Made by a program: the position numbers and the translations under genes
Shown: positions 13,080 to 24,989 of the stretch, piece after piece
Layout of the letters: every line of letters starts with the position of its first letter
Numbering within the stretch: the first letter of the stretch is position 1
From: Anisakis pegreffii
Taxonomy: Eukaryota; Nematoda; Chromadorea; Rhabditida; Anisakidae
Direction: 5' to 3'
Assembly: GCA_035041965.1 (NCBI GenBank)
Contig: JAPYMA010001053.1
Span: forward strand, 57,057-121,056
DNA length: 64,000 nucleotides
Notes under the pieces: generated by a model
Told to the model about the DNA's origin: nothing
Seen by the model: only the letters and a program-made list of their open reading frames with translations
Databases searched by the model: none

Positions 13080-13945
13080 ATAATTTGAAAATGATATTTT
13101 TTTGCTCATGGAAAATTTCTCCACAACTTTCCGTTTTGTACCCGTCGATGACGCTCGTCATCAATTTACTCATTTGCCGAGAAAGTTGTGTCATACCAAC
13201 TTGAAGTTGAAGTTATTCAAATTCAAAAATTATTTAAATGTGTACTCATGCAGTAAGAAACGAGACTGCTTGAATCTGGAGGGTAACTGTTATCTTGATT
13301 TATTCAGTGAACTTTTATGCGAATACGCGTGAATAATGACGCTTTCACTTGATTGGTTCATCACATATGTGAATCTCGATCAAAAAGAAAATATAGCAAA
13401 GGATCAAAATATTCATTCATTATGCAGTAAGTTGTTCCATCGTATATTCACTTTTGACCGATCAGCCAAAATGTCTGCAAAACTCCTTTACCCTGAAATT
13501 CATTGAGATGAACGGAAGAAGATTAAGTGACTGAAAAATCCAATGACTGACTACGGAACAATTTGAAAATAAACTGCAAAAATTACTTTGACTAGGATTT
13601 CTCCACGACTTTCAGTCTTGAATCCACCAATTTTAGTGGTCAAGAAGTGATTCATTTCGGAAGATAGGTGTATCTTACCAGCTGAAACCGAACTGAACTG
13701 AGCATATCTGCAGAAAGTATTGACGATAAAGCATTTTACACGTTTACGCATACAACATAACAACGTTCAATTGTCAAACGCCACATTGACACAAAAAAAA
13801 CTATACCACGATATCAAAATGAAATGACTTTGAGTAATATGCGGAAGTGATATCGGAAATATATACCCGATCCGGTGCTTTCCATACGACTTCCAGTATT
13901 AACGGAATCACCGAATAAAGAATATCGCGGCATCGATAGACCAAC
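13080..13945 (-). repeat. Tandem copies of a ~95-bp block (two clear, one weak)
   Basis: Clear copies lie at 13107-13200 and 13590-13682. On the minus strand both run from a CTGGTAAG- or TTGGTATG-like start to the shared phrase GAAAGT(C/T)GTGGAGAAAT. Their flanks also match (AATTTGAAAAT at about 13083 and 13562). A third, more diverged copy is near 13875-13945 (GAAGTCGTATGGAAAG). Conservation is clearest in a frame reading LKVVEKS, RKVVEKF and LEVVWKA. That suggests duplicated, now decaying exons rather than simple satellite DNA. Confidence 0.55.
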
Positions 13946-14004
13946 AATGCCTGCCACACATGGTCCTTCAACAACAAGTCGCAGGGTAAAAAATTAATCC
14001 ACAC

Positions 14005-15873
14005 TGAACAGTAGCCTTGAAAATGGACTTATACAGTGGTGAATAAGACACCACTCAACTGACCGGTATGCATCCCAATACGAAGACTTATTCGTTCGTC
14101 GGATTAATGAGGAATACGAAGTTTTTTGATGGAATTCGCTATCTCAATTGACATCAACACAATTACACGACCGTGCTCATCACCATTGCGATGTGGCAGG
14201 CCTGATACGCACAGATATGAGTCCCCGATCGTTTCAACCTGTTCGAGTGATTAGCATTCACGTGAACAATGGCTTGCAATCATTGTTCGATCTGCTAAGG
14301 ATCGTAAAATATCAGAGGATCAAATTTTCAAAAAAAAAATAACGGATGAGAAACTGAAACTTAACAAGACGACATAGTTATCGTTCTAATTCCAGATCTC
14401 CAACGATCATATTCAAATGAATTTACTTGCATGAAATATAATTGATAAACCACCGATCGTGAGATGAATCAATTGGAAACAATTAGAGTCAATGAACAAA
14501 CCATATAAGTGTCGTGCATTTCAATGATACTATCGAACAGTGTGTAAAGGTCGTTCAACAAATTCACTACCTGCAGTCAAACAGCTTGAATATTGCAAAT
14601 AAACATGGTTAGTTTCGAGCAATATTGAAGCAACTGTATTATATGATGATCCCGATATCTGTTTGTAATTGATCAGCTCACACAAGAGGGTAGTAATATC
14701 AGGATCATCATATTCAAGCTAACGCTAAATGCTATCCAGCACGGATTCATTTCAGTTGGTGTTAGTGTGCATTTGACCTCTACTGCACGATAGGTCAATA
14801 CCGTTCAGTTTGGCTTCATTTCAGCGATTATAACTTTGCAATTGACCTATTCTTCACCACAGGTGAATTTATTGTATTCATAATATGAATCCAAACTCTA
14901 CCCAGTTGTTGCTTAGTTTTTATCATTGATTATTTCTCGTTGCACGGATTACATTTAGCTGCGAGCATGAGGATGGTTATCGACTTAAACTGAATTAATT
15001 TCTATTGTAATCATTCTGCCTGTTCGAAAAAGCAGTTGTTAATATGCGGAAAGAGCTGTGGCACGATGTCTTCATGGCTGCAATGGCTGACGCCTATTCT
15101 ATGTGAGCTAGACCACACCCCTTTTCTCCTTGACATAAACTGCACGATTACCATAGTTTTGAGGTGTATTTTTTACGTTTATTTTTTTCTTCCTTCTCCC
15201 TCGATCCCTTCTTTTTCTCCTTTTTCTCATTTTTTCTCCGTCTTCCTATTCATCTGCGCACCCCTTCGCTGGGTACATCAGTGCTTGGAAGTTTATTTTT
15301 CGGGGAATTACCTCCACCGTGAAGTTGCTGTAGAGGGAAAACCTCTTCGGTAAAAAAATTCTGCATACTGTGGTGATCGATTTTAATCATTGGTATGCTT
15401 CAAGGAGAGGGATGGGTTTTTGAAATCCTGCAGACCTTTAACGATAAGTATTTTCTTTCATTTCGCAATGAATTGGCAGTTTTGGTTGATTTCAAGCAGT
15501 AATGCGGGATCGCCGGCCGCGGGTCACCGGGCGGGGTCAAGACTTGCCGAGTTCAACTAAAAGTTTCCGAGACGGTCCAAAAATTTGCCAGATCTCGGTG
15601 CTGCCTGGTGGCTGGGGATCGGCAATTCCATTGTTACTTTCCAGCTCATTGCATGACAGTGTTCTTGCGAAAGATGATACTGTGCTGTCAGTTGTTCGCA
15701 TTATCGTTTTGTCACCGTCCTGTATTTGAGTAGCAATAGTACATTTGCCTAAACAGACTCGTGTCCGTAATCATGCGTGAGAAAGGTTCATCGAAAATTA
15801 CTGATCACCGCTTTCGATTGTTCCTCGTTATCACATCTCTATTATTCTTCATTCCCTGTTCGGTAATTTGCAG
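14005..15873. other. Intergenic upstream of prp-6
   Basis: No gene is supported. A pyrimidine-rich tract occupies about 15171-15255 on the + strand. A short GC-rich patch with GCCGGCCGCGGG is at about 15511-15522. The open frame 15502-15729 covers that patch but has no recognisable domain and no exon partners. The last part of the stretch probably contains the prp-6 promoter or outron. Confidence 0.45.
15871..15873 (+). promoter_or_regulatory. Probable trans-splice acceptor for prp-6
   Basis: A TTTGCAG acceptor ends at 15873, only 10 bases before ATG 15884, with no donor-bearing upstream exon seen. In nematodes this is typical of spliced-leader addition. Confidence 0.5.
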
Positions 15874-15883
15874 ATAAGCCAAA

Positions 15884-18800
15884 ATGACGACAGTAACGAT
15901 TCCGGGATCTTTGGTGAATAAACGAAAGAAACATTTCATGGGCATGCCAGCCCCGGCAGGGTATGTGGCTGGTGTGGGTCGTGGTGCTACCGGATTTACG
16001 ACTCGATCGGATATTGGTCCCGCTCGAGATAGCACCGATATGCCAGAGCTTCCACCAGCTGGACCGGTCAAGAAACCTCGTGAAGATGACGAAGATAAGA
16101 AAGAGGACACAGAGGATCTGAATGATGCCAATTATGATGAGGTTAGAAGCGTTGCTGTTCCATTTGTTCTAAATTGGACAGTGAATCTCATATTCTAAAG
16201 TTTTCAGTTGAGTGCATATCCTGTGAACGAAACTTTTCATTTCGAAACATTGCTATTTACAGTTCTGCTTGCCCTTTGCAGCTGCCTAGTACACAAAATG
16301 TTCCGAACCTGTTTCAAATATTCTCTGTGTTTGAGAAAAACTCGTAATTGTAGTTCGAAGGATATGGTGGAAGTTTGTTTGCAAAAGATCCGTACGATAA
16401 AGATGACGAAGAAGCTGATGAAATTTACAATGCGGTTGATATGCGACTCGATGAACGACGCAAAGAATACAGGTAAATTTTTATTCGATGTTTGAACTAA
16501 TTTGAGGTTGCAAGTGTTCTTCCGAAGTGGATGAGAGATGAATGATGGATCGCTTGTATTCGTTCGGAACAAAATTTCGTTTGAGAAGTGAGTAATGCGG
16601 TTGCAAGTTTTCGTTGACAATGAAGAAACTACCGTAGTATTATTGGGGAAACGTAATAAATGAATGAATCAAACGTTTGATGAATACTAATCGTTCACTC
16701 TCTTCTACAAAGGATAATTGCTGCGTTGTAACTGCGTTATGTTGTTGCTCCTCTAATGATTTTGGTTTACAGAGAGAAGAAGTATAAAGAAGCGATTGAA
16801 AAATATCGTAAGGAGCGTCCAAAAATTCAACAAGAATTCTCCGATTTGAAGCGACAGTTATCGAATGTTAGCGAAGCCGAATGGTCAGCAATTCCAGAGG
16901 TTGGTGATGCGAGGAATAAGGCTAAACGGAATCCACGAACTGAAAAGTTGGTTTGTTTGCTCATGATTCTGTTCAACTCTGTTTCCGTTTTGCGTTTCAG
17001 GCGGCTTTTTTGTATCATATTGGACTTCGGCATATTATTCGTAATACCTTTTGGCTACCTCAATCATGTGCAATTTACTTTTGACGAATGTTTTTGAAAC
17101 TATGTAATTATAACTCTAGATCACCGTACTACATTTTCTCATAAGGGATATTTATTGCAAGTTCCATGATATTATTATGAATTAAACCCGATAATATCTT
17201 ATTTTATTCCAATCTTGAATGATTTCGATTAATCAACTGATTTCAGGTAATTACTTAATGTGCCAGTAACTTACTAACTATTAAATACTCGAGCATAAAT
17301 AATGCACGTTTTTATTTCCAAACTAATTCACAAACCCTATTCCAGGTTGACCCCAGTACCAGATTCTTTATTAGCGTCGGCAATAAGTTACGGTCAGGTC
17401 AGTTCACAACTGGATACAAGAATACAGTCTGGTTTATTAACACCAATGGGATCGGGACTTACGTCGACTCTGGGTGGGATGGCGTCAACATTCGGTGGTG
17501 GTTATATGAGTACTCTTGGTGGCTTGAATTCTGGCCTTTTAACGCCTGGGTGGAAGACCGGGATAAGCAGTACGAGATCGTCATCGAATGCAGATTTGGA
17601 TTTGCGTAAAATTGGACAAGCGAGGAATGCAATTATGGACATTAAACTAAATCAGGTGCGTTAGCACTGCACAACGTTCATGCTGTAGATGAGTTGTTCT
17701 TGGGATTTGCATTGACTTCTTTCATTTATCAACATTCAGGTGTCAGATTCGGTGACTGGTCAGACCGTCGTTGATCCCAAAGGATATCTAACTGATCTGC
17801 AGTCAATGATTCCACAATACGGAGGCGATATCAACGATATTAAAAAGGCCAGATTACTGCTGAAATCGGTTCGAGAAACCAATCCGAGACATCCACCTGG
17901 TTCGTTGATTTTTGCCTTATCTGCTCGAATACCCTCACTTATTTTTAAGTAATTTTCGGTCGTTTAATTTTTGATCATAACATATCTATTTTTTTATTCG
18001 GAATGACTCATAGGATAGAATTTCATTCTTGTTTTCTTTTTCAGCTTGGATTGCATCCGCTCGCTTAGAGGAGGTGGTCGGTAAATTGCAGTTGGCAAGG
18101 AATCTGATAATGGAAGGTTGTGATCGTAATCCTAAAAGTGAAGATCTCTGGCTGGAGTCCGTTCGGCTTCATCCACCGGAAACTGCAAAATCTATCGGTA
18201 TTGAATTGTATCGTTCCATGATACTATTCTCTTCATACGTATTTTCTCTACTTGTTCATATTATTTAAAGAGCTGATTAGTTTAATGTGAAATTTAACAA
18301 TATCGGCTTTTGTTTGATTAAAACTATTTCCGTACTGAATGCGAAAAAGCAAAGTATTCTGAAACCACGGGATGCAGTTAGTTGAACTATACAAATTGCA
18401 GTTGCCAACGCGGTTCGTGCATTGCCAAATTCTGTGCGGATTTGGATGAAAGCAGCAGAAGTGGAAGAAGATATGAAAGGTAGACGAAAGGTGTTCCGTA
18501 AAGCACTCGAACAAATCCCAACCTCCGTGCGATTATGGAAGGCAGCTATTGAGCTTGAAGAACCGGATGATGCTAGAATACTGCTCACTAGAGCTGTTGA
18601 ATGTTGCAGGTTCAGGCTTTGCGCATTCTGATGCTGTCTTTGACTTGTCTTTCTTGCCTCTTTGATCTCATTTTGCACATGTTCACGTGAGTTAGGTTGA
18701 TCAGCTGAATGATTCCTATTTCATTTGTATATCGTTAACCGAAATTCGAATTGCTACGTATTTCAGCACGTCCACCGAACTTTGGTTGGCACTGGCTCGA

Positions 18801-21800
18801 TTGGAAACGTATGAGAATGCAAGAAAGGTTTTGAACAAAGCAAGAGAACACATTCCAACAGATCGACAGATTTGGATAAGTGCAGCAAGACTTGAAGAGA
18901 CGAGAGGTCAAAGTGATATGGTTGATAGAATCATTGAGAGGGCGATCACTTCGCTACGTGCCAATATGGTTGAAATCAATCGAGAACATTGGCTGAAAGA
19001 CGCTGTGGATGCTGAGAAGGTGAGTCTCTTAATCATTTGATAAGATTCTGTATCTTATTTCATTCTATTTGTCCTGTTATAATCATCCAACATTAATCAC
19101 AGAAATTTTTGCTTAATGCGACACTTTTTTCAAACTGTTTTTTTGCACTTTCAAAATGCTTTAATCTGAAAGTTGTTATCATAGTCCCCATTATCACTGT
19201 ATTGTACTCTCTTGAGCTGTGTAATTAATTTTTATATGTGCAGGCGAATTGCAAGCTTACGTCGTATGCAATTATATCGCATGTTCTGGCCATCGGTGTT
19301 GAAGAAGAAGATCGTAAGCACACGTGGATGGAGGATGCTGAATCGGTATTCTTTGATTTCACCAGATTTTTGTTTTGTGGTAGTTTGCACGTTTCTGTTC
19401 TTGATGCTTGACGGTTATCATTCCAGTCGTATCGACTTATGTAAAATGTTGCCTACAAATTGATCGCGTATTTTACTTTCATTCAGTTCATCGCGCAAGA
19501 GGCATTCGAATGTGCTCGTTCAGTGTACAGACACGCACTCAGTGTGTTCCCTACTAAAAAAAGTCTTTGGTTTGCTGCAGCCGATTTTGAGCGAAATCAT
19601 GGAACCAAGTTGGTAGATTTGATTTTGTTTGTTCTTTATTGATCTGTTTTTTGCAATGTCGTGTTGCTCTCTTGTGACATAATTCGATAAGTTTTACTTT
19701 TCAGGTTTACAATTAACATGATACATGTTTACAATTGTTCTTTTCCAGAGAAAGTTACGAGGAGTTGTTGAAGAATGCAGTGGATAAATGTCCAAAAGCC
19801 GAGACGTTGTGGTTGATGTTTGCGAAAAGTAAATGGATGAACGGCGATGTGAAATCATCACGTGAAATTTTGGCACGAGCATTCCAGGTTTATGAATAGA
19901 GATGCTCTTGTTTCGAATATATCGTTAGATTGAGAGAAATTTTTGTGAAATCGATCTTTCATTTACGTGAGCGATGCCATTAGAAATGTGAAATTGTTAG
20001 GTGATACGTTCGACGTATACTTTTGAGTCTTAGTTTTATATTTGACTGATTCATGCGATTTAAACGTGTGAAAAAAGTTTTATTGCAGAATAATCCAAAC
20101 TCAGAAGAGATTTGGATGGCTGCCGTTAAACTGGAATCTGAAAATAACGAATATCAACGAGCTAGGAAGCTGCTCGAAAAGGCACGTGAGATCGCACCTT
20201 CACCTCGTATATTCCTCAAGTCTGTTAGGTCAGTTCAGCAAATTCATTTGTTTATTTGCTTTTTCATGCGATGGCATGGACTGTTTGATTTTCGAACTAA
20301 TTCGGGTTGTTTTCATTTGCAGACTTGAATGGTGCTTAGGTGATCTGGAAGCAGCAAAACGTTTACTGTTGGACGCATTAGATCGTTATCCGGATACGGC
20401 AAAGCTTTATCTGATGATGGGGCAAATACTCTCTCAGGAGAAGAATTTCAATGAAGCACGACGTTACTTTTCCGAGGGAGTATGTTTTTTGTGGTCATAA
20501 TGAGTAAAATGCGACGGATTTATGTCCAAAAATTTCGTGACCTTTTTTATTCCTCTTGTTGTTTGTCGTTGAAATGTTGTGAGACGAGAAGAGCGCTTTT
20601 GGAATTCAGGTGAAGCGATGTCCGTCAAACATTCCGTTATGGATTTGGTTGAGTCGACTGGAAGAATCCCAAGAGCAGATCATAAAGGCTCGATCTGATC
20701 TTGAACGGGCACGTTTACAGAATCCAAAAAACCCCGAACTGTGGTATGTTACCGCGTCTTTCATACAGCTGTTGTCTTCTTGTTAATTTCTATCGGCAGT
20801 TGTGTATCTCACACTCGTTGAGGTTCAAAAGCTTGAAATAACCGTTCCATATGAAAATGTTTTGTTTGTTTTAGTGCTGTTGATGAATTGGAGTCATAAT
20901 CACTGTTCTTTGTTGATTAAAATTGAGACATTTTTTAGGCTCGAATCGGTAAGGATCGAATCGCGTGCGGGTCTTAAAGAACTGGCTCATGAACGACTCG
21001 CGAGAGCACTTCAAGAGTGCGAGCATTCAGGTATATTGATTTACAATGTTACTGTATACCTCTGAGTATTGTACAATTGTGTAAGTGTGTAAGGGTCAAA
21101 CTGTAATTTGCACGAAACGAATCAGTATTTAAATGTATGTATTCCATATTTAAGCTTTGTTTATGAGACTGGGATCATGTCGAATCCATCTAACGGAAAG
21201 TGTACAAAGTTAACACTTAAAATACAATTCATTTCTCAGACAGTTTACTCAGTAAGCTGAAATTCCAGGTCTGCTGTGGGCAGAGGCAATATTCATGGAA
21301 GAGCGTCATGGCAGGCGTACAAAGTCGGTGGATGCTCTGAAGAAATGTGAACATAATGCTGATGTGCTATTGGCGGTTGCTAAATTGTTTTGGACTGAGC
21401 GAAAAGTACGAAAAGCGCGAGAGTGGTTTCAAAGAACCGTTAAAATAGACCCAGACTTTGGTGATGCTTGGGCTTATTTCTACAAATTCGAATTAATTCA
21501 TGGCACTCCGGTAGGTCTTTTATCTGAACTAATAAAAATTCTTTCATATCTTCATTTTCATCATCCAAATTCTTACTCATCCGTTTGGGTGTATTTGTCA
21601 ATTAGGTCATGCAGATATTTACTTAAAATAAATGTGCTTCATAACAGTCGTCTTTGAATGCGTCTCTGTTGAAGGGCGTTTTCCTGTCCTTCGTGCTTCA
21701 TTGTCCCTGAAGTTTATGTCGGCGAATTGATGGTTCAAATTTGATTTATCTTCAAAATTCTCTTGTTTGCTTTGTCAGATTTGAGATCACCTTGGTCTTC

Positions 21801-22094
21801 GCGGCGAATGTCTCACTGTAAACATTGTAGACGGTTATTTTCGAACTTATGTGAGTTACGTAAACAAAAAGGCCATTACGAATTAGTGTTTTCCTGATGT
21901 GGAATTCGTTGTGTCGAAATAATTGACGATATCGAATGCAGGAGGAACAAGAGCATGTGAAAAAGAAGTGTGTACAGGCCGAACCCCGACACGGAGAACG
22001 TTGGCAACAAGTATCGAAGGATGTGGAAAATTGGCGGAAAAGGACGGAAGAAATTCTTGCAGAACTCGCCACTCAGTTGGAAATTCCAAGATAA
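15884..22094 (+). CDS. prp-6: Pre-mRNA-processing factor 6 (U5 snRNP / tri-snRNP protein), 17 exons
   Basis: Bridges U5 and U4/U6 snRNPs in the nuclear U4/U6.U5 tri-snRNP. Exons: 15884-16141, 16354-16472, 16773-16946, 17346-17655, 17740-17899, 18045-18197, 18402-18609, 18767-19019, 19244-19345, 19487-19608, 19749-19887, 20089-20228, 20323-20479, 20610-20743, 20939-21030, 21269-21510, 21942-22094. All boundaries are GT..AG and in phase, giving about 971 aa (human PRPF6 is 941). The PRP1 N-terminal region contains [25 protein letters not shown] and a KLTPVPDS motif, then a Gly/Ser/Thr-rich linker. From residue ~300 onward it is a solenoid of HAT half-TPR repeats with the usual W..A...E pattern ([42 protein letters not shown]). 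The C-terminus after AEPRHGERW is basic and differs from the vertebrate tail. The gene looks intact. Confidence 0.96.
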
Positions 22095-23211
22095 TCATTC
22101 ATGTTCTCAGTGTAATTTGTGTTCATATGTGTCCGCATTGTGTCAGTGTTTGTTTATCTATATTCGGAATCGATAGTTTCATTTTGGGTTATAAGCGTTA
22201 AGCAGTTGGATGCGTTTCTGCAGTTCACTTGCGGACAGTGTATTTTCAGACAGAATTGTGTTGTGAATGTGTGTCGAGTCCAAGATTGACTCTATAGGAT
22301 TTGTCACACATTCGTCAGTTACTGAACCTCGCGCAGTTGTTGTACGCACATTAGTTATTTGATATTATCATTTTCCTTGTGAACAACTGATTTCGATTGT
22401 GTTCTGTTACGTTTGATATTATGTGTTGAGTCTTTATAGTTGAACTATTGAAGTCTTGCTAGAATTTCTGAAATTATTTGTTGAAAACTTCAATAGTAAG
22501 TGAAGAATTGAAGGTGAAACAGAAAACGCAACGATAATGATATCCTGTGGAAATTGACTTGTTGATCATTTTGAATTTGTTTTGCCACTTGAGAACTTTG
22601 TAAATAGAGGATGAGTATTGGCAATGGAGTTGTCGAACACGTTCGTTTGTTATAACTCTACTGATTGGACTGTCGGTCGTGTGGTGGTTTCTTTATACTC
22701 TTACGCCTAAATCTTTCGATTAATACTGTTTATGATAATGACTGATAAGGGACTCAACGATAAAGACTCGTTTAATGTCGTTGGTGTTGTTAAGTATTAT
22801 AAACATCGTTTCCGTTGCGTTAATATTTTTTGAAAAATAAATTTATTCAGCCAAACAATTTTCGCTTGTTGTGCAACTGTCGTTGTTACACGAACCATTG
22901 TTCGCCTTGGTTATCCACAATTATCCATTGGGTTCGATTTTGTCACTTTTGGAAACTTTTAAAGATAAACCACTACAAGCTTTATGTGCTGAGTAAATGT
23001 CAAGTTTTTTTAATGCGTTTTTGGTTCCATTAGCTTGGTTTGTGATTGGTTATCATGAAGTATACCGATTCTTCGGATAGATGTTGTTAAGATCATATGA
23101 AGTTGCTTTCGTCACGGTTGAACGAGCTCGACTGATTGATTCACAAAACTAATTCGATATATTTTTTGAGAAATATTCGCAGTTTTGCAATTCATCCGCT
23201 CTTTTTTTTAG
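22095..23211 (+). other. prp-6 3' UTR and gap before mS40
   Basis: No coding signal. AATAAA at 22836-22841 is the likely polyadenylation signal of prp-6 and would give a 3' UTR of about 750 bases, leaving roughly 360 bases before the next coding region. The gap ends in a T-rich acceptor (CTTTTTTTTTAG, ending 23211) six bases before the mS40 ATG. Confidence 0.5.
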
Positions 23212-23217
23212 ATAATT

Positions 23218-24989
23218 ATGTTGCCATCATCAGTAAGGCGATTGGCATGTGTCGCTTCAAGGGCGCAGTTTCTGCCACAAATTTTATCCTCATCCATCCC
23301 AGTCATTCAGCTATCTGCTAAGAGTAATGCACGTTTTTGTCATGCACAGCACAACGAGGATATCGTTGAAGCAGTTGGACTGGCATTCAACCACATCGAG
23401 AAGAAGAAAGGATTATATAAGCCAAAGCACTCGATACAGGAACAAATTGATTACATGAAAAGCAAAGGTTTCATTAATCTCATCACCAGTACCTTCCTCT
23501 ATCACATTTCATCCCCTACTGCCCAACAGATTTATCCGTGATCGGATTTGTTTCAAGCATCTGTTGTTGTCCATCGAAAAGGATCGATTTTTCAGCGTAC
23601 AGTGATGCATATAAAGGTTCACCGATATATCATTGGTATAAAAGGAATTATAAAGGACAAGCCATTCTACAGCCGAAACCGCGATTATTCTGCATTGACA
23701 AAGAAGGCAAATTCAACGTGAATAATGCATGTCCGATTTGTCGTGATGAATACTTGTTCTTCGATTATCGAGTAAACTATTCCATTTGTTTTCTTCAAAA
23801 GTCTCTTCTCTTGGTTGATTCAAAATTATTTCTCGCATGTTCATCTGTAAATGAAGTTTTAAATTCAACAGATTCATTCTCTTTTGCAAATGCCTGTTTG
23901 TAATGTGGATGAGGAAATCTGAATGGTTATTGTAAAATTCATGACCTGAGACACTGAATATGTATTGTTGATTTGGTTTGACGTATATGTACAAATGTAC
24001 ACAAATTCAAAGTCACCGATGGAGTTTGATTGTTGCATTTTACATACGTGATTAATTCAGCACAGAGGAAGTGAGATAGAATGCCAGTTTGACTTCTTTG
24101 AGTTCCTGTTCGCAGGTTTCAAATGAGTGGGAGTACGAGAGAAAGATGAATCAATTTCAGAATCCATCGTTAATCGAACAATTCCTCGCGTCCGGTACCG
24201 ATCAACCGATTCCGTTGAAGCGTTCCGGACTATGTATCGAGCAGTACAATCAACTTAAAGCTCAGCTTCTTAAAGCCAAGGAACATGGTTCGTGAGTGTG
24301 AAAATTTTTGTTTGTTTTCATTTGATTGTGGTATCCTTGGAACAATCCGATGGGTTTCTGTTGTGCAGCAATGTATTGATCATGCGTTGAGTAAACGCTC
24401 ATCTGATGATCATGACTTCACCGTGTCATTAACACTCTATATTTATTTCTATCATGGTTCAGTGTCTGTATTGATTTCAACAAATCGCTTACGTAAAATG
24501 CAACATTTTAGTCAGGTTTTAAGTTTTCACTTTCACAGTTCCGTCAGCATTTCATTTGACGTCTCATTCCTTAGAAATTCTCAATTCACCGTCAGGAATT
24601 TTCGTTTATTTCGTAATCTTCTCTCACAATCAGTGCTTAGTTGTTATTCTCAGAGATTATACTCCGAATACGAATGATTCATTTGACCTTATGATTTATA
24701 CGAAATGTCCATTCGACCTCAGTCTGTTTAAAATTGATGTTAAAAAACACTGGAATAAAATCTTCCAGGAACCATAAAGTTTGGTGTTCCATTTCGAAAT
24801 TTCGACTACTCACAGTGGTATTCGTGGTGGGATGGTGAGGAGCACGTGAAAGTGCAAAGAGGTGGCATCAATATCGAGACTGTACATCCAGATCCATTGG
24901 TTGCATTCCCAACACACAAACGTGACTTTGGCAATAACTGGGATCAGTGGTGGTTGAGGCATGATAAATTCGCGCGAAAAGCGAAATGA
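23218..24989 (+). CDS. mrps-18B: Mitochondrial small-subunit ribosomal protein mS40 (bS18m-type, MRPS18B)
   Basis: Structural protein of the mitoribosomal small subunit. Exons: 23218-23467, 23596-23771, 24161-24287, 24769-24989; phases agree, giving 257 aa, matching the human protein (258). Residues 1-45 are rich in Ser, Arg and Ala with almost no acidic residues, as expected for a mitochondrial targeting peptide. The core reads GSPIYHWYKRNYKG, then CPICRDEYLFFDYR, the zinc-ribbon-like CxxC of S18 proteins. Next come NPSLIEQFLASGT and TGLC-like KRSGLCIEQY, aligning with the family's FVCAHTG..YAP.TGVC block. The last exon is Trp-rich (SQWYSWWDG, NWDQWWLRHDKF), resembling the Trp-rich tail of mS40. 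The ATG lies 6 bases behind a splice acceptor. It shares strand with prp-6, about 1.1 kb downstream. Confidence 0.93.
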
